A stretch of 48,378 nt of DNA, taken from contig CAQFKO010000002.1 in NCBI GenBank assembly GCA_948787875.1, positions 1 through 48,378 on the forward strand, in the 5' to 3' direction. Each line of letters opens with the position of its first letter. Within the stretch, counting starts at the first letter, position 1. Positions 16,798 to 25,403 of the stretch are shown here, one piece after another. This DNA comes from an uncultured Eubacteriales bacterium (lineage in GTDB: Bacteria; Bacillota; Clostridia; Christensenellales; UBA1242). A program made the position numbers and the translations under genes. The notes under the pieces were generated by a model. That model was not told where the DNA came from, did not search any database, and saw only the letters and a list, made by a program, of their open reading frames with translations.

Positions 16798-18054
16798 ATG
16801 AAATTTAGCACAACTCCTGTCAGAGGAACAGTAGATTATTTGCCACAAGAAATGGAAATTCGCGACAGAGCAGAAAAAATCATTCTTGAAACCTACAAAG
16901 AGAATGGCTTTTTGCATATCAAAACTCCAATACTTGAAAACTTGGAACTTTTAACAAACGGCGACGACGGCGACAATCAAAAACTTATGTTCAAAACCAT
17001 AAAAAGAGGCGCGTCACTTGATTTAAAAAAGCCCGATTTAACCGAAAAAGATATTGTTGAAGAGGGGCTAAGATATGACCTTACCGTTCCTCTTGTTCGA
17101 TTTTTTTCTAATAACAAAGAAAAACTTGCCTTTCCGTTTAAAGCAATTCAAATTGACGAGGCTTTCAGAGCAGAGCGTCCGCAAAAGGGCAGAGTCCGTC
17201 AGTTCACACAGTGCGATATCGACATTTTGGGCGAGGCTTCTCCGCTTGCGGAAATCGACCTTTTGATTTCTGGTGCAAAGGCTTATGAAAAACTCGGATT
17301 CAAAAGTTTAAGCATAAAAATAAACGACAGAAGAGTTTTAAATCAAATTATAATAAACTCGGGTTTTGAAGCAGACAAAATCACAACCGTTTGCATAAGT
17401 CTTGACAAGTTTGACAAAATCGGAACAGATGGCGTTAAATGCGAGCTTGAACAAAACGGGTTTGAAAAAGAAAATATAAATAAACTTATGAGTATTTTTG
17501 ACAAACTCAAATCCGCAAAGTCAAATCAAGAAAGTTTGGAAGTTTTAAGTTCTATCGGTGTTGGTGAAGAAATCACAAGTTCGCTTTCGCAAATTATTGA
17601 AACCGTGCAAAAATTTATCAGCCCAAGTTTCAATCTTGTTTATGACGCAACCATAATAAGAGGTCAAGGCTATTACACGGGAACGGTTTATGAAGTTTAT
17701 GATTCCGAGTTCGGAAGGGCCATCGGCGCGGGCGGAAGATATGACAAAATGGTAGAAAAATTTACCGGAACTGCCGTGCCGGCTGTGGGTTTTAGCATAG
17801 GATTTTATTCGGTTATAATGCTTATGACCGAAAGGGAAAATTGTTTTGCCGGCAAAAAGTTGGCTCTTATTTATGACAAAAACAGCAGTTTTGAAGATAT
17901 AATTTCGGCGAAACAAAAGTTAATCGAAAAAGGCTTTGAAGTATCCATATTCGCATTCCCAAAAAACTTTAACAATTTTGCAGAAAAGTTAAAGGCAAGT
18001 GGGTATAAATGCCTTGCAAAATTGGCTGATATACAAAAAATAATAAGTTTGTAG
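16798..18054 (+). CDS. hisS: Histidyl-tRNA synthetase
   Basis: This 418-residue class II synthetase charges tRNA-His. The ATG at 16798 (MKFSTTPVRGT) is chosen over an upstream extension to 16696, which runs through the terminator and promoter; AGAGGAAA precedes it. Class II motif 1 lies near ENGFLHIKTPILE. Motif 2 is FRAERPQKGRVRQFTQCDID. The histidine-binding GQGYYTGTVYEV and motif 3 GAGGRYD follow. The C-terminal anticodon-binding domain (about 325-418) is present but compact. rdgB begins 12 bases after the stop, so they are probably cotranscribed. Confidence 0.95.
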   Translation: MKFSTTPVRGTVDYLPQEMEIRDRAEKIILETYKENGFLHIKTPILENLELLTNGDDGDNQKLMFKTIKRGASLDLKKPDLTEKDIVEEGLRYDLTVPLVRFFSNNKEKLAFPFKAIQIDEAFRAERPQKGRVRQFTQCDIDILGEASPLAEIDLLISGAKAYEKLGFKSLSIKINDRRVLNQIIINSGFEADKITTVCISLDKFDKIGTDGVKCELEQNGFEKENINKLMSIFDKLKSAKSNQESLEVLSSIGVGEEITSSLSQIIETVQKFISPSFNLVYDATIIRGQGYYTGTVYEVYDSEFGRAIGAGGRYDKMVEKFTGTAVPAVGFSIGFYSVIMLMTERENCFAGKKLALIYDKNSSFEDIISAKQKLIEKGFEVSIFAFPKNFNNFAEKLKASGYKCLAKLADIQKIISL

Positions 18055-18066
18055 GAGAAAAGATAA

Positions 18067-18654
18067 ATGAAACAAATTGTTTTGGCTTCAAGAAACACAC
18101 ACAAGGTTGAAGAGTTTAATAATATGCTTGAAGGTTACGAAATTTTGTCACTTGACGAAATCGGGTTTGAGGGAGATATTGAAGAAACCGGCACAACAAT
18201 GGAAGAAAATTCAAGAATAAAATCTGAAAGCGTTTATAACTTTTTAAAAGAAAAAGGAAAAGATATTGCAGTTATTGCAGATGATTCTGGGCTTTGTGTT
18301 GATGCCTTAAACGGTGCTCCGGGTGTGTATAGTGCAAGATACGCAGGAAGCCATGACGACGAGGCAAACAGAATAAAACTTTTAAAAGAACTTGAAGGAA
18401 AAAGTGATCGCAGTGCTTATATGGCTTGCGTGATTAGCTATAAAGACAGCCAACACGAAGAAATTTTTGTGGGAAAAACTTTTGGTGAAATAACCACACA
18501 AAAGCTCGGCAGTGATAAATTTGGATATGACAGTGTATTTTATTCTCTTCCTCTCAAAAAAACTTTTGGAGAGGCATCTGCCGAAGAAAAAGACTCTGTT
18601 TCTCATAGAGGCGAAGCCGTAAAACTGTTAAAAGAATTTTTGAAAACTTTATAA
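18067..18654 (+). CDS. rdgB: XTP/dITP diphosphatase (RdgB/HAM1 family)
   Basis: This 195-residue enzyme removes deaminated purine nucleotides (dITP, XTP) before they enter DNA or RNA. The N-terminal ASRNTHKVEEF loop binds the triphosphate. ADDSGLCVDALNGAPGVYSARYAG (about residues 73-96) holds the catalytic Asp and the family signature, and SHRGEAVKLL closes the fold. Length is normal. A GGAG site is present and the gene sits directly behind hisS. Confidence 0.95.
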   Translation: MKQIVLASRNTHKVEEFNNMLEGYEILSLDEIGFEGDIEETGTTMEENSRIKSESVYNFLKEKGKDIAVIADDSGLCVDALNGAPGVYSARYAGSHDDEANRIKLLKELEGKSDRSAYMACVISYKDSQHEEIFVGKTFGEITTQKLGSDKFGYDSVFYSLPLKKTFGEASAEEKDSVSHRGEAVKLLKEFLKTL

Positions 18655-18660
18655 ATAAAA

Positions 18661-18688
18661 ACGCCCTTAATTTTTAAGGGTGTTTTTT
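18661..18688. terminator. Bidirectional terminator between rdgB and acpS
   Basis: ACGCCCTTAA and TTAAGGGTGT form a 10-bp stem with one G-U pair, and U-runs follow in both directions. It ends rdgB and the convergent acpS. Confidence 0.85.
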
Positions 18689-19034
18689 AATTTAAAATGC
18701 ATATCGCGGTTGAATGTGTCTTTGAGTGCGAAAGTGAAATTTTTATTTCGCTAAGTCCTCTTTTTTCTAGTTCCGCGCAAAGTTTTGAGGTTTTGTTAAC
18801 AAAAGGCTTGCCGTTATTATCTCTCAGAACCTCAATATCCAAAAAAGAAAAGTTTGCATCAGAAAAAGCTTTTATCACGGCTTCCTTAACGCACCACATG
18901 GCGCATAATTTTGATGCATGGTCAATAAAAGTTTTTGCATAACTGTATTCACGCTCAGAAAAAACTTTTTTTAAGAACCTTTCGGAAACATTTTCAAAAC
19001 GCTGATTTAATTCTATATCTATTCCTACTTCCAT
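18687..19034 (-). CDS. acpS: Holo-[acyl-carrier-protein] synthase
   Basis: This 115-residue phosphopantetheinyl transferase moves 4'-phosphopantetheine from CoA to acyl carrier protein. The metal-binding Asp lies in the N-terminal VGIDIE (D6), and the second acidic site is in WCVKEAVIKAF near residue 51. ISLSHSKTHSTA closes the fold, as expected for AcpS. Length is typical. The ATG lies exactly 6 bases after a TAAAAT -10 box and has no ribosome-binding site, so it is predicted leaderless. It is transcribed alone, opposite rdgB. Confidence 0.92.
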   Translation of the reverse strand: MEVGIDIELNQRFENVSERFLKKVFSEREYSYAKTFIDHASKLCAMWCVKEAVIKAFSDANFSFLDIEVLRDNNGKPFVNKTSKLCAELEKRGLSEIKISLSHSKTHSTAICILN

Positions 19035-19040
19035 AATTAT

Positions 19041-19069
19041 ATTTTAGCCTAATCAAACTTATTTTTCAA
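19041..19069 (-). promoter_or_regulatory. acpS promoter (leaderless)
   Basis: On the minus strand: -35 TTGAAA (19064-19069), a 17-base spacer, -10 TAAAAT (19041-19046), six bases ATAATT, then the acpS ATG. Confidence 0.75.
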
Positions 19070-19088
19070 TCAAATAATTAAAAATATT

Positions 19089-19115
19089 TTGAATAGTATA
19101 AAAAAAGTGTATAAT
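19089..19115 (+). promoter_or_regulatory. Promoter of the YfhO-type gene (leaderless)
   Basis: -35-like TTGAAT (19089-19094), a short 15-base spacer and -10 TATAAT (19110-19115). Six bases GTATTT follow, then the ATG at 19122. The spacer is short, so the -35 assignment is less sure than the -10. Confidence 0.6.
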
Positions 19116-19121
19116 GTATTT

Positions 19122-21764
19122 ATGAAAAAACCAAAGTTAAATATAAAAGATTGGATAATTGGGCACAGAGATTATTTTATTGTTTTTGCTGCTGTTTTTG
19201 TTTTATATAATGTGATGCTTGCTATATGCGGCATCTACCCTTATGGCGGAAATACCATTTTATATAGTGATAGCATCGCACAAATCGGACCTTTTTTTGA
19301 ACATATTTTCAGATTTTTAAAAGGTGAGGCATCACTGTTTTATTATAATGGATTAGCGGGTGGAGTTGAAATTCTTTCTACCATAATATATATGCTTTTA
19401 AATCCATTTTATTTGGTGCTTTTACCTTTTGGTGAGGGCGGAATATTTTATGCGTTTTCATTGGTGCTATTTTTGATTTTTGTTTTCAATGCCTTTGTGT
19501 TTTTGTGGTTTGCAAAAAAATATTTCAAAAGCATAAAAGAATATATAATTATTTTGCTTACACTTATTTTTACATTCAGCGGTTATATTGCGTTTAGCTA
19601 CGGCTTTGTTACTTGGCTTATTTATCCCGGAATAACACTGCTTTTAATAGACGCCTTTTTGATTTTGGTAAACGAGAAAAAAATTGCAAAATTTATTGCA
19701 ACAATGGTTTGGTTTGTTGTAACGAGTTTTGGAGTGGGCGTATCGTCTAACTTTATTTTGGTGTTGTTGTTTTTTGGCTATATATTTTTCACCAAAGAAA
19801 AAGAGGAGAAAAAACAACTTAGCCTAAAACTTCTTTTGGCTTATGTTGTTGCGGCACTAATTAGCATAATCATTTTGTTCCCCGCAATAATGGCAATGCT
19901 TGGAAGCACAAGAAATGCATCACTTTTGGAAAACCTTTTAAGCAAAGGAAATTATAATCTTATTCAAAACAAAATCACGGGTCTGTTTATGGAAACCGCG
20001 ATTGCAGTGTTTGCGGTATTCTATTTGATAAAGTGCAACAAAAAAGAAAAAATCAACAAGTTTTACTTTTTTGCAATAGCGGTTGTGTGCGTTCCTATTA
20101 TCTTTGATGTCAGTCAAAAACTGCTGTGCGGTTCAATATATTTTGCTTTTGCATTTAGGTTCAGCTTTATAAACACGATTTTACTGTTTATTTTGTCAAT
20201 GAAATATTTTGAACTTTTGTCTTCAAAGGCAGTGCAAGAAGAAGATACAAAGTCACAACCGTTGTTTAAATTTTTAATAGTTTTGATATTATCGGTATTT
20301 GTTGTTGGGATTATTTTTCTGGAAATTATGATGGGGAAAAATATCGGAAGCAATATAAAAAATCCAAATTCGCAAGGCGAAATGAATCTTTTACTTATTT
20401 GCTTAACTGTTTTGTTTGTTTTTACCGTGTTGTTAACAAAGCTTGGCGCGTGGCGAAAAGTTATTTCAAAAAAAATTTACAAGGCTTCAACAATCTGTAC
20501 TCTTGCAATATGTTTACTCTTCAATTTTTGCGCAGTGGCGCTTTATTCTCCTGATAATGGTGAAAAATTTGTCAATAATTCCAAATTTGTAAGCAGTCAA
20601 AATCTTTCGGGAAATTTAAAATATTTTCATTTAGATAAGTTAAATCAATTAAATACAAATGCTTACGGAATTGATATTTATGATTATTTTTCTTCACTGA
20701 TAAATGAAAAAACAATCAGTTCGTTTGATACAATAGGATTTTATTCGGGCGATACCTTTGTATCAACCACTTGCGGAACAATATTATCCGATTGCCTTGC
20801 GGGCAACAATATATATCTGTCAAGCAAAGAGCAAAACAGGCCTTATTTAAAATTGCTTGCAAAAAACGAAGATGTTTATGTTTATCAAAACACACTTGCA
20901 ACAACGGGAGCAGTTGTTCTTCCTGAGGGCTTTGCCTTTGATAACGACAAAGGTAGTTTTTCAAACTTTCAAGCGTTGGCAGAAGCTTTCGGAATAACAG
21001 GGCAAATTTTCAGTAATACAAATGTTGACTCAAAAAGGATAGAATTTGATGATAAAAGGGATTATTTTCTTGAAAAAATAAAATATACAGCTGAATTTGA
21101 TTGCATTTTGCAAGTTAATGGTGAAATTCAAAGTGTAAAATTAGATAAAAAAACAGAGAAAGAAATAGTCGGAGAATGCGAATATTTCGGATTAAATAAT
21201 ATTGACAAATTATCATGTTCAGATGTAATATATTTAAATGCAGGTGAAACTGTTGAATTTTTTGTTTGTATAGAGAAAAAAGATGCAAACAAAAATATTA
21301 ATTTCACTGTAACCGATTATTCCGTTGCAAAAGCTTTGTGTGAAAAATTGATAGAAAATCAAGCAAGATTCACAAAAAACAAAAATGGTTATAACATAAA
21401 TGCAAAACTTGAAAACGACGGAAGACTGTTTGTTTGTCAAGTGGATATTGACGGCATGAATTATAAATTAGACGGAAATGAAGTTGTTGCGGTTGATGCA
21501 ATCGGAGAATTTGCTTGTTTTGATTTAAGTGCAGGAGAGCATAATATTGTTGCGACCTATACTTATCCTCATATAACCGCATGGATAATTGTCGCACTTT
21601 TTTGTCTTTTATTAGTTGTGCTATTACTACTACTGAATAGATTTGTAAATTTGTCAAAACTAAATAAAGTCGCATATATTTCAATGCTGGTTATTTGCGG
21701 ACTTGATATTTTGGTTTTTTATGCAATCGGCATAATTTTATCTATAGTATTTATATTTTTATAG
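19122..21764 (+). CDS. YfhO-family polytopic membrane protein
   Basis: This 880-residue integral membrane protein has about a dozen predicted helices in residues 15-460, a large hydrophilic, mostly extracellular domain (about 460-830), and two closing helices (about 830-878). The first loop contains YPYGGNTILYSDSIAQIGPFFEH, the conserved acidic loop of the YfhO family, which has a GT-C glycosyltransferase-like plan. In Bacillus and Listeria such proteins are implicated in glycosylating teichoic acids, so a cell-surface glycan role is likely here but not proved. I start at 19122 because the -10 box lies inside the longer frame from 19089. There is no ribosome site; the start is predicted leaderless. 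Confidence 0.75.
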   Translation: MKKPKLNIKDWIIGHRDYFIVFAAVFVLYNVMLAICGIYPYGGNTILYSDSIAQIGPFFEHIFRFLKGEASLFYYNGLAGGVEILSTIIYMLLNPFYLVLLPFGEGGIFYAFSLVLFLIFVFNAFVFLWFAKKYFKSIKEYIIILLTLIFTFSGYIAFSYGFVTWLIYPGITLLLIDAFLILVNEKKIAKFIATMVWFVVTSFGVGVSSNFILVLLFFGYIFFTKEKEEKKQLSLKLLLAYVVAALISIIILFPAIMAMLGSTRNASLLENLLSKGNYNLIQNKITGLFMETAIAVFAVFYLIKCNKKEKINKFYFFAIAVVCVPIIFDVSQKLLCGSIYFAFAFRFSFINTILLFILSMKYFELLSSKAVQEEDTKSQPLFKFLIVLILSVFVVGIIFLEIMMGKNIGSNIKNPNSQGEMNLLLICLTVLFVFTVLLTKLGAWRKVISKKIYKASTICTLAICLLFNFCAVALYSPDNGEKFVNNSKFVSSQNLSGNLKYFHLDKLNQLNTNAYGIDIYDYFSSLINEKTISSFDTIGFYSGDTFVSTTCGTILSDCLAGNNIYLSSKEQNRPYLKLLAKNEDVYVYQNTLATTGAVVLPEGFAFDNDKGSFSNFQALAEAFGITGQIFSNTNVDSKRIEFDDKRDYFLEKIKYTAEFDCILQVNGEIQSVKLDKKTEKEIVGECEYFGLNNIDKLSCSDVIYLNAGETVEFFVCIEKKDANKNINFTVTDYSVAKALCEKLIENQARFTKNKNGYNINAKLENDGRLFVCQVDIDGMNYKLDGNEVVAVDAIGEFACFDLSAGEHNIVATYTYPHITAWIIVALFCLLLVVLLLLLNRFVNLSKLNKVAYISMLVICGLDILVFYAIGIILSIVFIFL

Positions 21765-21771
21765 TTTATTT

Positions 21772-21811
21772 AATTAGCTTTGCCAAAGATTTTGGAGAGC
21801 TAATTTTTTTT
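21772..21811 (+). terminator. Terminator after the YfhO-type gene
   Basis: An outer stem AATTAGCT/AGCTAATT and an inner stem CCAAA/TTTGG form a two-part hairpin, followed by eight T residues. Confidence 0.8.
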
Positions 21812-21826
21812 AGTCCCAAAAATTGA

Positions 21827-21855
21827 TTGAGCAAATTTTTTTAATGTGCTAAAAT
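21827..21855 (+). promoter_or_regulatory. Promoter of the two-helix membrane protein gene
   Basis: -35 TTGAGC (21827-21832), a 17-base spacer, an extended TGC and -10 TAAAAT (21850-21855). The leader is only about 10 bases and consists mainly of the AGAGGTG ribosome site. Confidence 0.6.
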
Positions 21856-21872
21856 ATAATCAGAGGTGCAAA

Positions 21873-23561
21873 ATGGTAGGTCTTATCAGTGAAAACGACA
21901 GCAAAGTTCTTGGTGGCACGGGATTTATAAAAAACGCAGTGTTATACAAAGATTTATTTGCTTTTTATGATGCCTATGTAAATTTGCTGAGCTTGGATTC
22001 AAATGATATTCCCAATTATTGCAAACTGACCAAGGGCAGACTTTGTCTTGAAGGAATATGTTTGTTTATGAAAAACTATGCTTCCGAACTTGGCTTTGAA
22101 ACATTAAATCTTACCCTTGGATATTTAAAGGTTCTTTACTACACCATTGCAAGTTATTCCAATGGAAAAACTTTTCCTGACCGCAAGGCAATCGAAGTTG
22201 AATTTAGGGCATATAAAGATGCCAGCACAAAGGTTTTTGTTCAAGCAAAAGAAAAGGTAAAGGTTGCAGAGCAAAGTTATAACTTATCAAAAGAAGATTT
22301 TGAAAAACATAACAACAGCTGTGCCGGAAAAAAGGTCACCGCAAGAGTTTTAGACGGCGCATTTATTGTGTTTTTGGTTTTGGCGTTTATGAGCGCAATG
22401 GTTGCATTTTCCTTTTATTTTATAAGCAAAATTCCACTTCAAAGTGCAATAATTTCGGCGACAGCACTGCTTGTTGTTTGTTTGTCTGTGGCAATAACAC
22501 TTAAAATTATTTCCAAAAAACTTGAAGCGCGAGCCGGCGAAATGACTTATGAATTGCAAAACAAAAAGAGAACCAAAGATTTGGAAGCAAAAAAGTTTGC
22601 AAGCGAAAAAGATAATTTAAATCGAATAATAAGTGAAAGGTATGAATTTAAAAACAATTTTTCTTGGGCTCTTACCGATTATTACAGCCCGCTTTCTTTT
22701 GAAGAAATTGCAAAACTTGCAAAAGAATACAGACTTTTGTCTTACAACATAAAACTAGATGTTCTTGCACTTTTCAAAAACCAAAGCAGTGAAGCGACTT
22801 CAATAATAAACCAGCTAAAACATTTGTCTAAGTCAGACAAAATGAAAGACCTTGAAGAAATTTATGAGCAAATTGATGCAAAAGATTGGCTAAAATATAA
22901 TAGTGAGGTAAGAGTAGAGTTTTTAAAACGCTTTATTCAACAAGCGAGCAAAACATTTGAATGGAAACTTGATTTTAACGGAACAAAAATCGACCCGTTT
23001 GGCATAAATGCAAAATTGCTGGCAAAGGAACAAATTGTTTATTTAAAATCGCAAGATGATTTGTTTGTTACCTCTTCGCTAGACAAATTTTTAAACACAA
23101 ACCTTGTAAAAAATGAAAAAATTTTGTTTTTGGAAGGTTCTGCCACTTGCGAAAGTTTAAGGGAATTAAAGGCTCAATATATTTCGCACTTTTATAACTA
23201 TAATGAAACAAAAAAATACGACAATTTGTTTTATGAAAACAAAATGACGGGCGCGGCAAAAGTGTCGGAAGATATTATCGATAATTATTCAAAAATACCG
23301 ACATTTGTTTGGCTGAAAATAAAATCGGCGGAAAATCAGCTAAATATGGCAAATCCAAAAAGTTCAACCATTCGCCAGCTTGAAGAAATTATTGCGGAAA
23401 ACGAAGGCGGAGAGCTCAGTTTCTTTGAGGATTTGGAAAATGGAGAAGATTCAAAAGAAAAGGTCAACCTTGTGGCAGAAATTTATGCGGAAGATGTTGA
23501 GGGCTTTGGCATAAAATACACTTTTGGAGAAAACACCTTTATCGGTTATAGATTGGCATAA
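21873..23561 (+). CDS. Unknown protein with two central membrane helices and coiled coil
   Basis: This 562-residue protein belongs to no family I recognise. Residues 1-130 are a soluble helical region. Residues 115-155 are a charged probable coiled coil. Two hydrophobic helices lie at about 159-182 and 189-212. A second charged coil (about 215-260) and a large soluble C-terminal domain follow, rich in Lys, Glu and aromatic residues. The two helices form a hairpin, so both large domains would lie on the same, probably cytoplasmic, face. The start at 21873 has AGAGGTG just upstream. A strong terminator follows. No enzymatic motif is seen. The plan could suit a membrane-tethered scaffold, but that is only a guess. 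Confidence 0.7.
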   Translation: MVGLISENDSKVLGGTGFIKNAVLYKDLFAFYDAYVNLLSLDSNDIPNYCKLTKGRLCLEGICLFMKNYASELGFETLNLTLGYLKVLYYTIASYSNGKTFPDRKAIEVEFRAYKDASTKVFVQAKEKVKVAEQSYNLSKEDFEKHNNSCAGKKVTARVLDGAFIVFLVLAFMSAMVAFSFYFISKIPLQSAIISATALLVVCLSVAITLKIISKKLEARAGEMTYELQNKKRTKDLEAKKFASEKDNLNRIISERYEFKNNFSWALTDYYSPLSFEEIAKLAKEYRLLSYNIKLDVLALFKNQSSEATSIINQLKHLSKSDKMKDLEEIYEQIDAKDWLKYNSEVRVEFLKRFIQQASKTFEWKLDFNGTKIDPFGINAKLLAKEQIVYLKSQDDLFVTSSLDKFLNTNLVKNEKILFLEGSATCESLRELKAQYISHFYNYNETKKYDNLFYENKMTGAAKVSEDIIDNYSKIPTFVWLKIKSAENQLNMANPKSSTIRQLEEIIAENEGGELSFFEDLENGEDSKEKVNLVAEIYAEDVEGFGIKYTFGENTFIGYRLA

Positions 23562-23588
23562 AAAAATTGGCGAAATTCGCCAATTTTT
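23562..23588. terminator. Bidirectional terminator, 12-bp stem
   Basis: AAAAATTGGCGA and TCGCCAATTTTT form a perfect 12-bp stem with a 3-base loop. It serves the membrane-protein gene and the convergent regulator gene. Confidence 0.88.
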
Positions 23589-23601
23589 ATTTAAAAGCAA
23601 A

Positions 23602-24027
23602 TTACTTTTCTGTTTCAAGAAGTTCGTCAATATTACATTCAAAATATTTGGCAATATCAACAATCTTGCTAATAGACGGAGCTGTGCCATATTTCCATCT
23701 CGAAAAATTGGTTCTTGATATTCCAAGGTCACTGCAAAGTTTTAGTTTTGAAATATTCAAAGAGCTTCTCATTTTCTCCAAGTTTTCATAAAATTTGGTT
23801 TGCTTTAATTTATATCTTTTAAAATTATTATCGTCGGTTGTTCCAACTATATAATCAATAGAAAGTTCCAAATAATTTGCAATTTTAATCATGCTTGCAA
23901 GCGAAGGTGCGGTCTTGCTAAAAGAATAGAAAGAATTTTTTGCCAAAATATTATTTCTTTCCAAATCCTTAATGGTTTTACCTTTCTCAATCAAAATTTC
24001 TAAAATAAGTTCTCCATAATTCGACAT
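23602..24027 (-). CDS. XRE-type regulator with two tandem helix-turn-helix domains
   Basis: This 141-residue protein seems to be two Cro/C1-type (HTH_3) domains in tandem. Domain 1 (about residues 5-62) is ELILEILIEKGKTIKDLERNN and so on, ending LELSIDYIVGT. Domain 2 (about 78-138) has the clearer HTH, with KLKLCSDLGISRTNFSRWKYG, and ends FECNIDELLE. The endings LSIDYIVG and CNIDELLE are the usual last helix of the fold, so the duplication is visible in the protein. There is no separate ligand or oligomer domain. A TGAGGT site precedes the ATG. Repeated AGTTA/TAACT boxes lie between this gene and a divergent promoter, which suggests autoregulation and control of the neighbouring transcript. 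Prophage-like or defence regulation is possible but no such genes are adjacent. Confidence 0.8.
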   Translation of the reverse strand: MSNYGELILEILIEKGKTIKDLERNNILAKNSFYSFSKTAPSLASMIKIANYLELSIDYIVGTTDDNNFKRYKLKQTKFYENLEKMRSSLNISKLKLCSDLGISRTNFSRWKYGTAPSISKIVDIAKYFECNIDELLETEK

Positions 24028-24041
24028 AAACAGACCTCAAT

Positions 24042-24109
24042 GTACCAAGTTATTTAACTTATTTTATGTAATTTGGTCGTATTTTAGTTGATTTTAGATA
24101 ACTAGGTAC
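24042..24109. promoter_or_regulatory. Paired operator-like inverted repeats for the tandem-HTH regulator
   Basis: GTACCAAGTTAT (24042-24053) is repeated in inverted form as ATAACTAGGTAC (24098-24109), matching at 11 of 12 bases. Within the left arm, AAGTTA-TT-TAACTT (24047-24060) is a palindrome in its own right. The right arm lies between the -35 and -10 of the plus-strand promoter, and the left arm lies just before the regulator start. Two sites would suit a two-domain regulator. Confidence 0.55.
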
Positions 24110-24117
24110 AGTATAAT
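24088..24117 (+). promoter_or_regulatory. Divergent promoter next to the tandem-HTH regulator
   Basis: -35 TTGATT (24088-24093), an 18-base spacer and -10 TATAAT (24112-24117). No long ORF follows; the first codon six bases after the -10 is GTG. Confidence 0.6.
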
Positions 24118-24123
24118 GTATTT

Positions 24124-24156
24124 GTGCACATGCACTCACAAATGAAAAAGTATTAA
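24124..24156 (+). CDS. Possible leaderless 10-codon peptide
   Basis: A GTG exactly 6 bases after the -10 box opens a 10-codon frame, MHMHSQMKKY, ending in TAA. The spacing is the same as for the five leaderless genes in this window. It is too short for coding statistics, so the translation call rests on position alone. It may be a leader or regulatory peptide, or just the 5' end of a small RNA. Confidence 0.25.
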   Translation: MHMHSQMKKY

Positions 24157-24260
24157 TACACTAATGATTTACAAAATCACAAAAGAAAAACAAACCGCTT
24201 ATATTTTATGTTTAACCAAAACATAAAACAAAGCGGTTTATTTATTGCAATTTTTTTTTA
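24124..24260 (+). ncRNA. Candidate small RNA between the regulator and prfB
   Basis: A good promoter (24088-24117) with no long ORF leads into a hairpin TGATTT-aca-AAATCA (24165-24179). Next comes a long composite stem (24192-24239) built of AAACCGCTT/AAGCGGTTT outside and TTTTATGTTT/AAAACATAAAA inside. A run of nine T residues begins at 24251, 12 bases after the stem. It could be a small regulatory RNA under the tandem-HTH regulator. Alternatively the stem is only a terminator protecting prfB. Confidence 0.4.
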
Positions 24261-24273
24261 AAGTAATTATAAT
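24245..24273 (+). promoter_or_regulatory. prfB promoter
   Basis: -35 TTGCAA (24245-24250), a 17-base spacer and -10 TATAAT (24268-24273). The leader is about 13 bases and contains AGGAGA. Confidence 0.65.
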
Positions 24274-24292
24274 AAAGATATAGGAGAAATTA

Positions 24293-25391
24293 ATGTTTGA
24301 TATTGAAGAGCTTAAAAAGTTAAGTGAAATGCAAGCGCAAACAGTGCACTGTCTTTGACGAGGCGGGGCTTATTGAAAAACAAAAAAGGCTTAAAAAAGA
24401 AGAGCAAGACGAAAATATTTATGCCGACCCATCAAGGTTAAAAAGAGTGGGAAAAGAAAAAAAAGCAACAGAACTTGTTTTGGAAAAAATAACAAAAACA
24501 AGGTCGCAAATTTCAGACCTGTTCGCACTTTTTGAACTTTTGCAGAGCGAGAGTGCCGGCGAAGAAGATTGGAAAGAGTTTGGCTTGGAATTGTCGCAGG
24601 CAAAAAAAGATATAGAAGAACTTTATATAGAAACTCTTTATTCCGGAGAGCATGACGACTCCGACGCGCTAATTGAGCTTCATGCTGGGGCGGGCGGAGA
24701 AGAGGCTCAGGATTGGACTCAAATGTTAGAGCGAATGTTTTCGAGGTTCGCAGACAAAGAGGGTTATGATGTAAAAGTTTTAAACTATCTTTATGGCGAA
24801 GGAGCGGGCTATAAGTCAGTAACTTTGCTTGTTGAAGGCAAGCACGCATACGGCAACCTCAAATGTGAGCGCGGTGTGCACAGGCTTGTAAGAATTTCGC
24901 CTTTTGACGCAAATAAACGCAGGCACACATCTTTTGCAAGTGTAGAGGTTTCTCCCATAATAGAAGATAGTGCCGAAATAGAAATTAGGCCCGACGAGAT
25001 TAAGGTTGATACTTTCAGAAGTGGGGGCGCGGGCGGTCAGCATATCAACAAAACCGAAAGTGCGGTCAGAATTACTCACATAAAAACGGGAATAGTTGTT
25101 GCGTGTCAAAATGAACGCAGTCAAACTCAAAACCGTGAGTATGCCATGAAAATGTTATATGCAAAGCTTGCCGAAAAGGCAGAAAAAGAAAAGGAAGCGG
25201 AGCGTTTAAAAAAACTCGGGCTTCAAATGAAAATCGAGTGGGGCAGTCAAATAAGGTCTTATGTGCTTTGTCCGTATAACTTGGTAAAAGACCACAGAAC
25301 CAATTTTGAAACGGGCGACACAGCATCAGTTTTAGACGGCGACATAAAAGACTTTATTATCGAAAAGCTTAAAAGTGATAAATTAAATTAA
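24293..25391 (+). CDS. prfB: Peptide chain release factor 2, made by programmed +1 frameshift
   Basis: RF2 releases finished chains at UGA and UAA. The gene starts at ATG 24293 (AGGAGA site) and reads 21 codons to CTT (24353-24355). An in-frame TGA (24356-24358) then stops it, and skipping one T continues as GAC from 24357 to the stop at 25391, giving 365 residues. CTTTGAC is the classic slippery autoregulatory site. The RF2-specific SPF tripeptide (RISPFDAN) and the catalytic GGQ (residues 247-249, in GGAGGQHINKTES) are present. The usual AGGGGG Shine-Dalgarno-like stimulator just before CTT is absent; a perfect palindrome ACAGTGCACTGT occupies that place instead. Downstream TM2 and tsaD genes follow closely. 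Confidence 0.93.
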
Positions 25392-25403
25392 CAGAGGAAA
25401 AAT

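Noticed and set aside
24841..25330. Long antisense frames over prfB, rplA, sbcC and the giant gene
   Set aside because: They lie opposite well-supported genes, lack ribosome sites and show no family motifs. They reflect codon bias of the sense strand.
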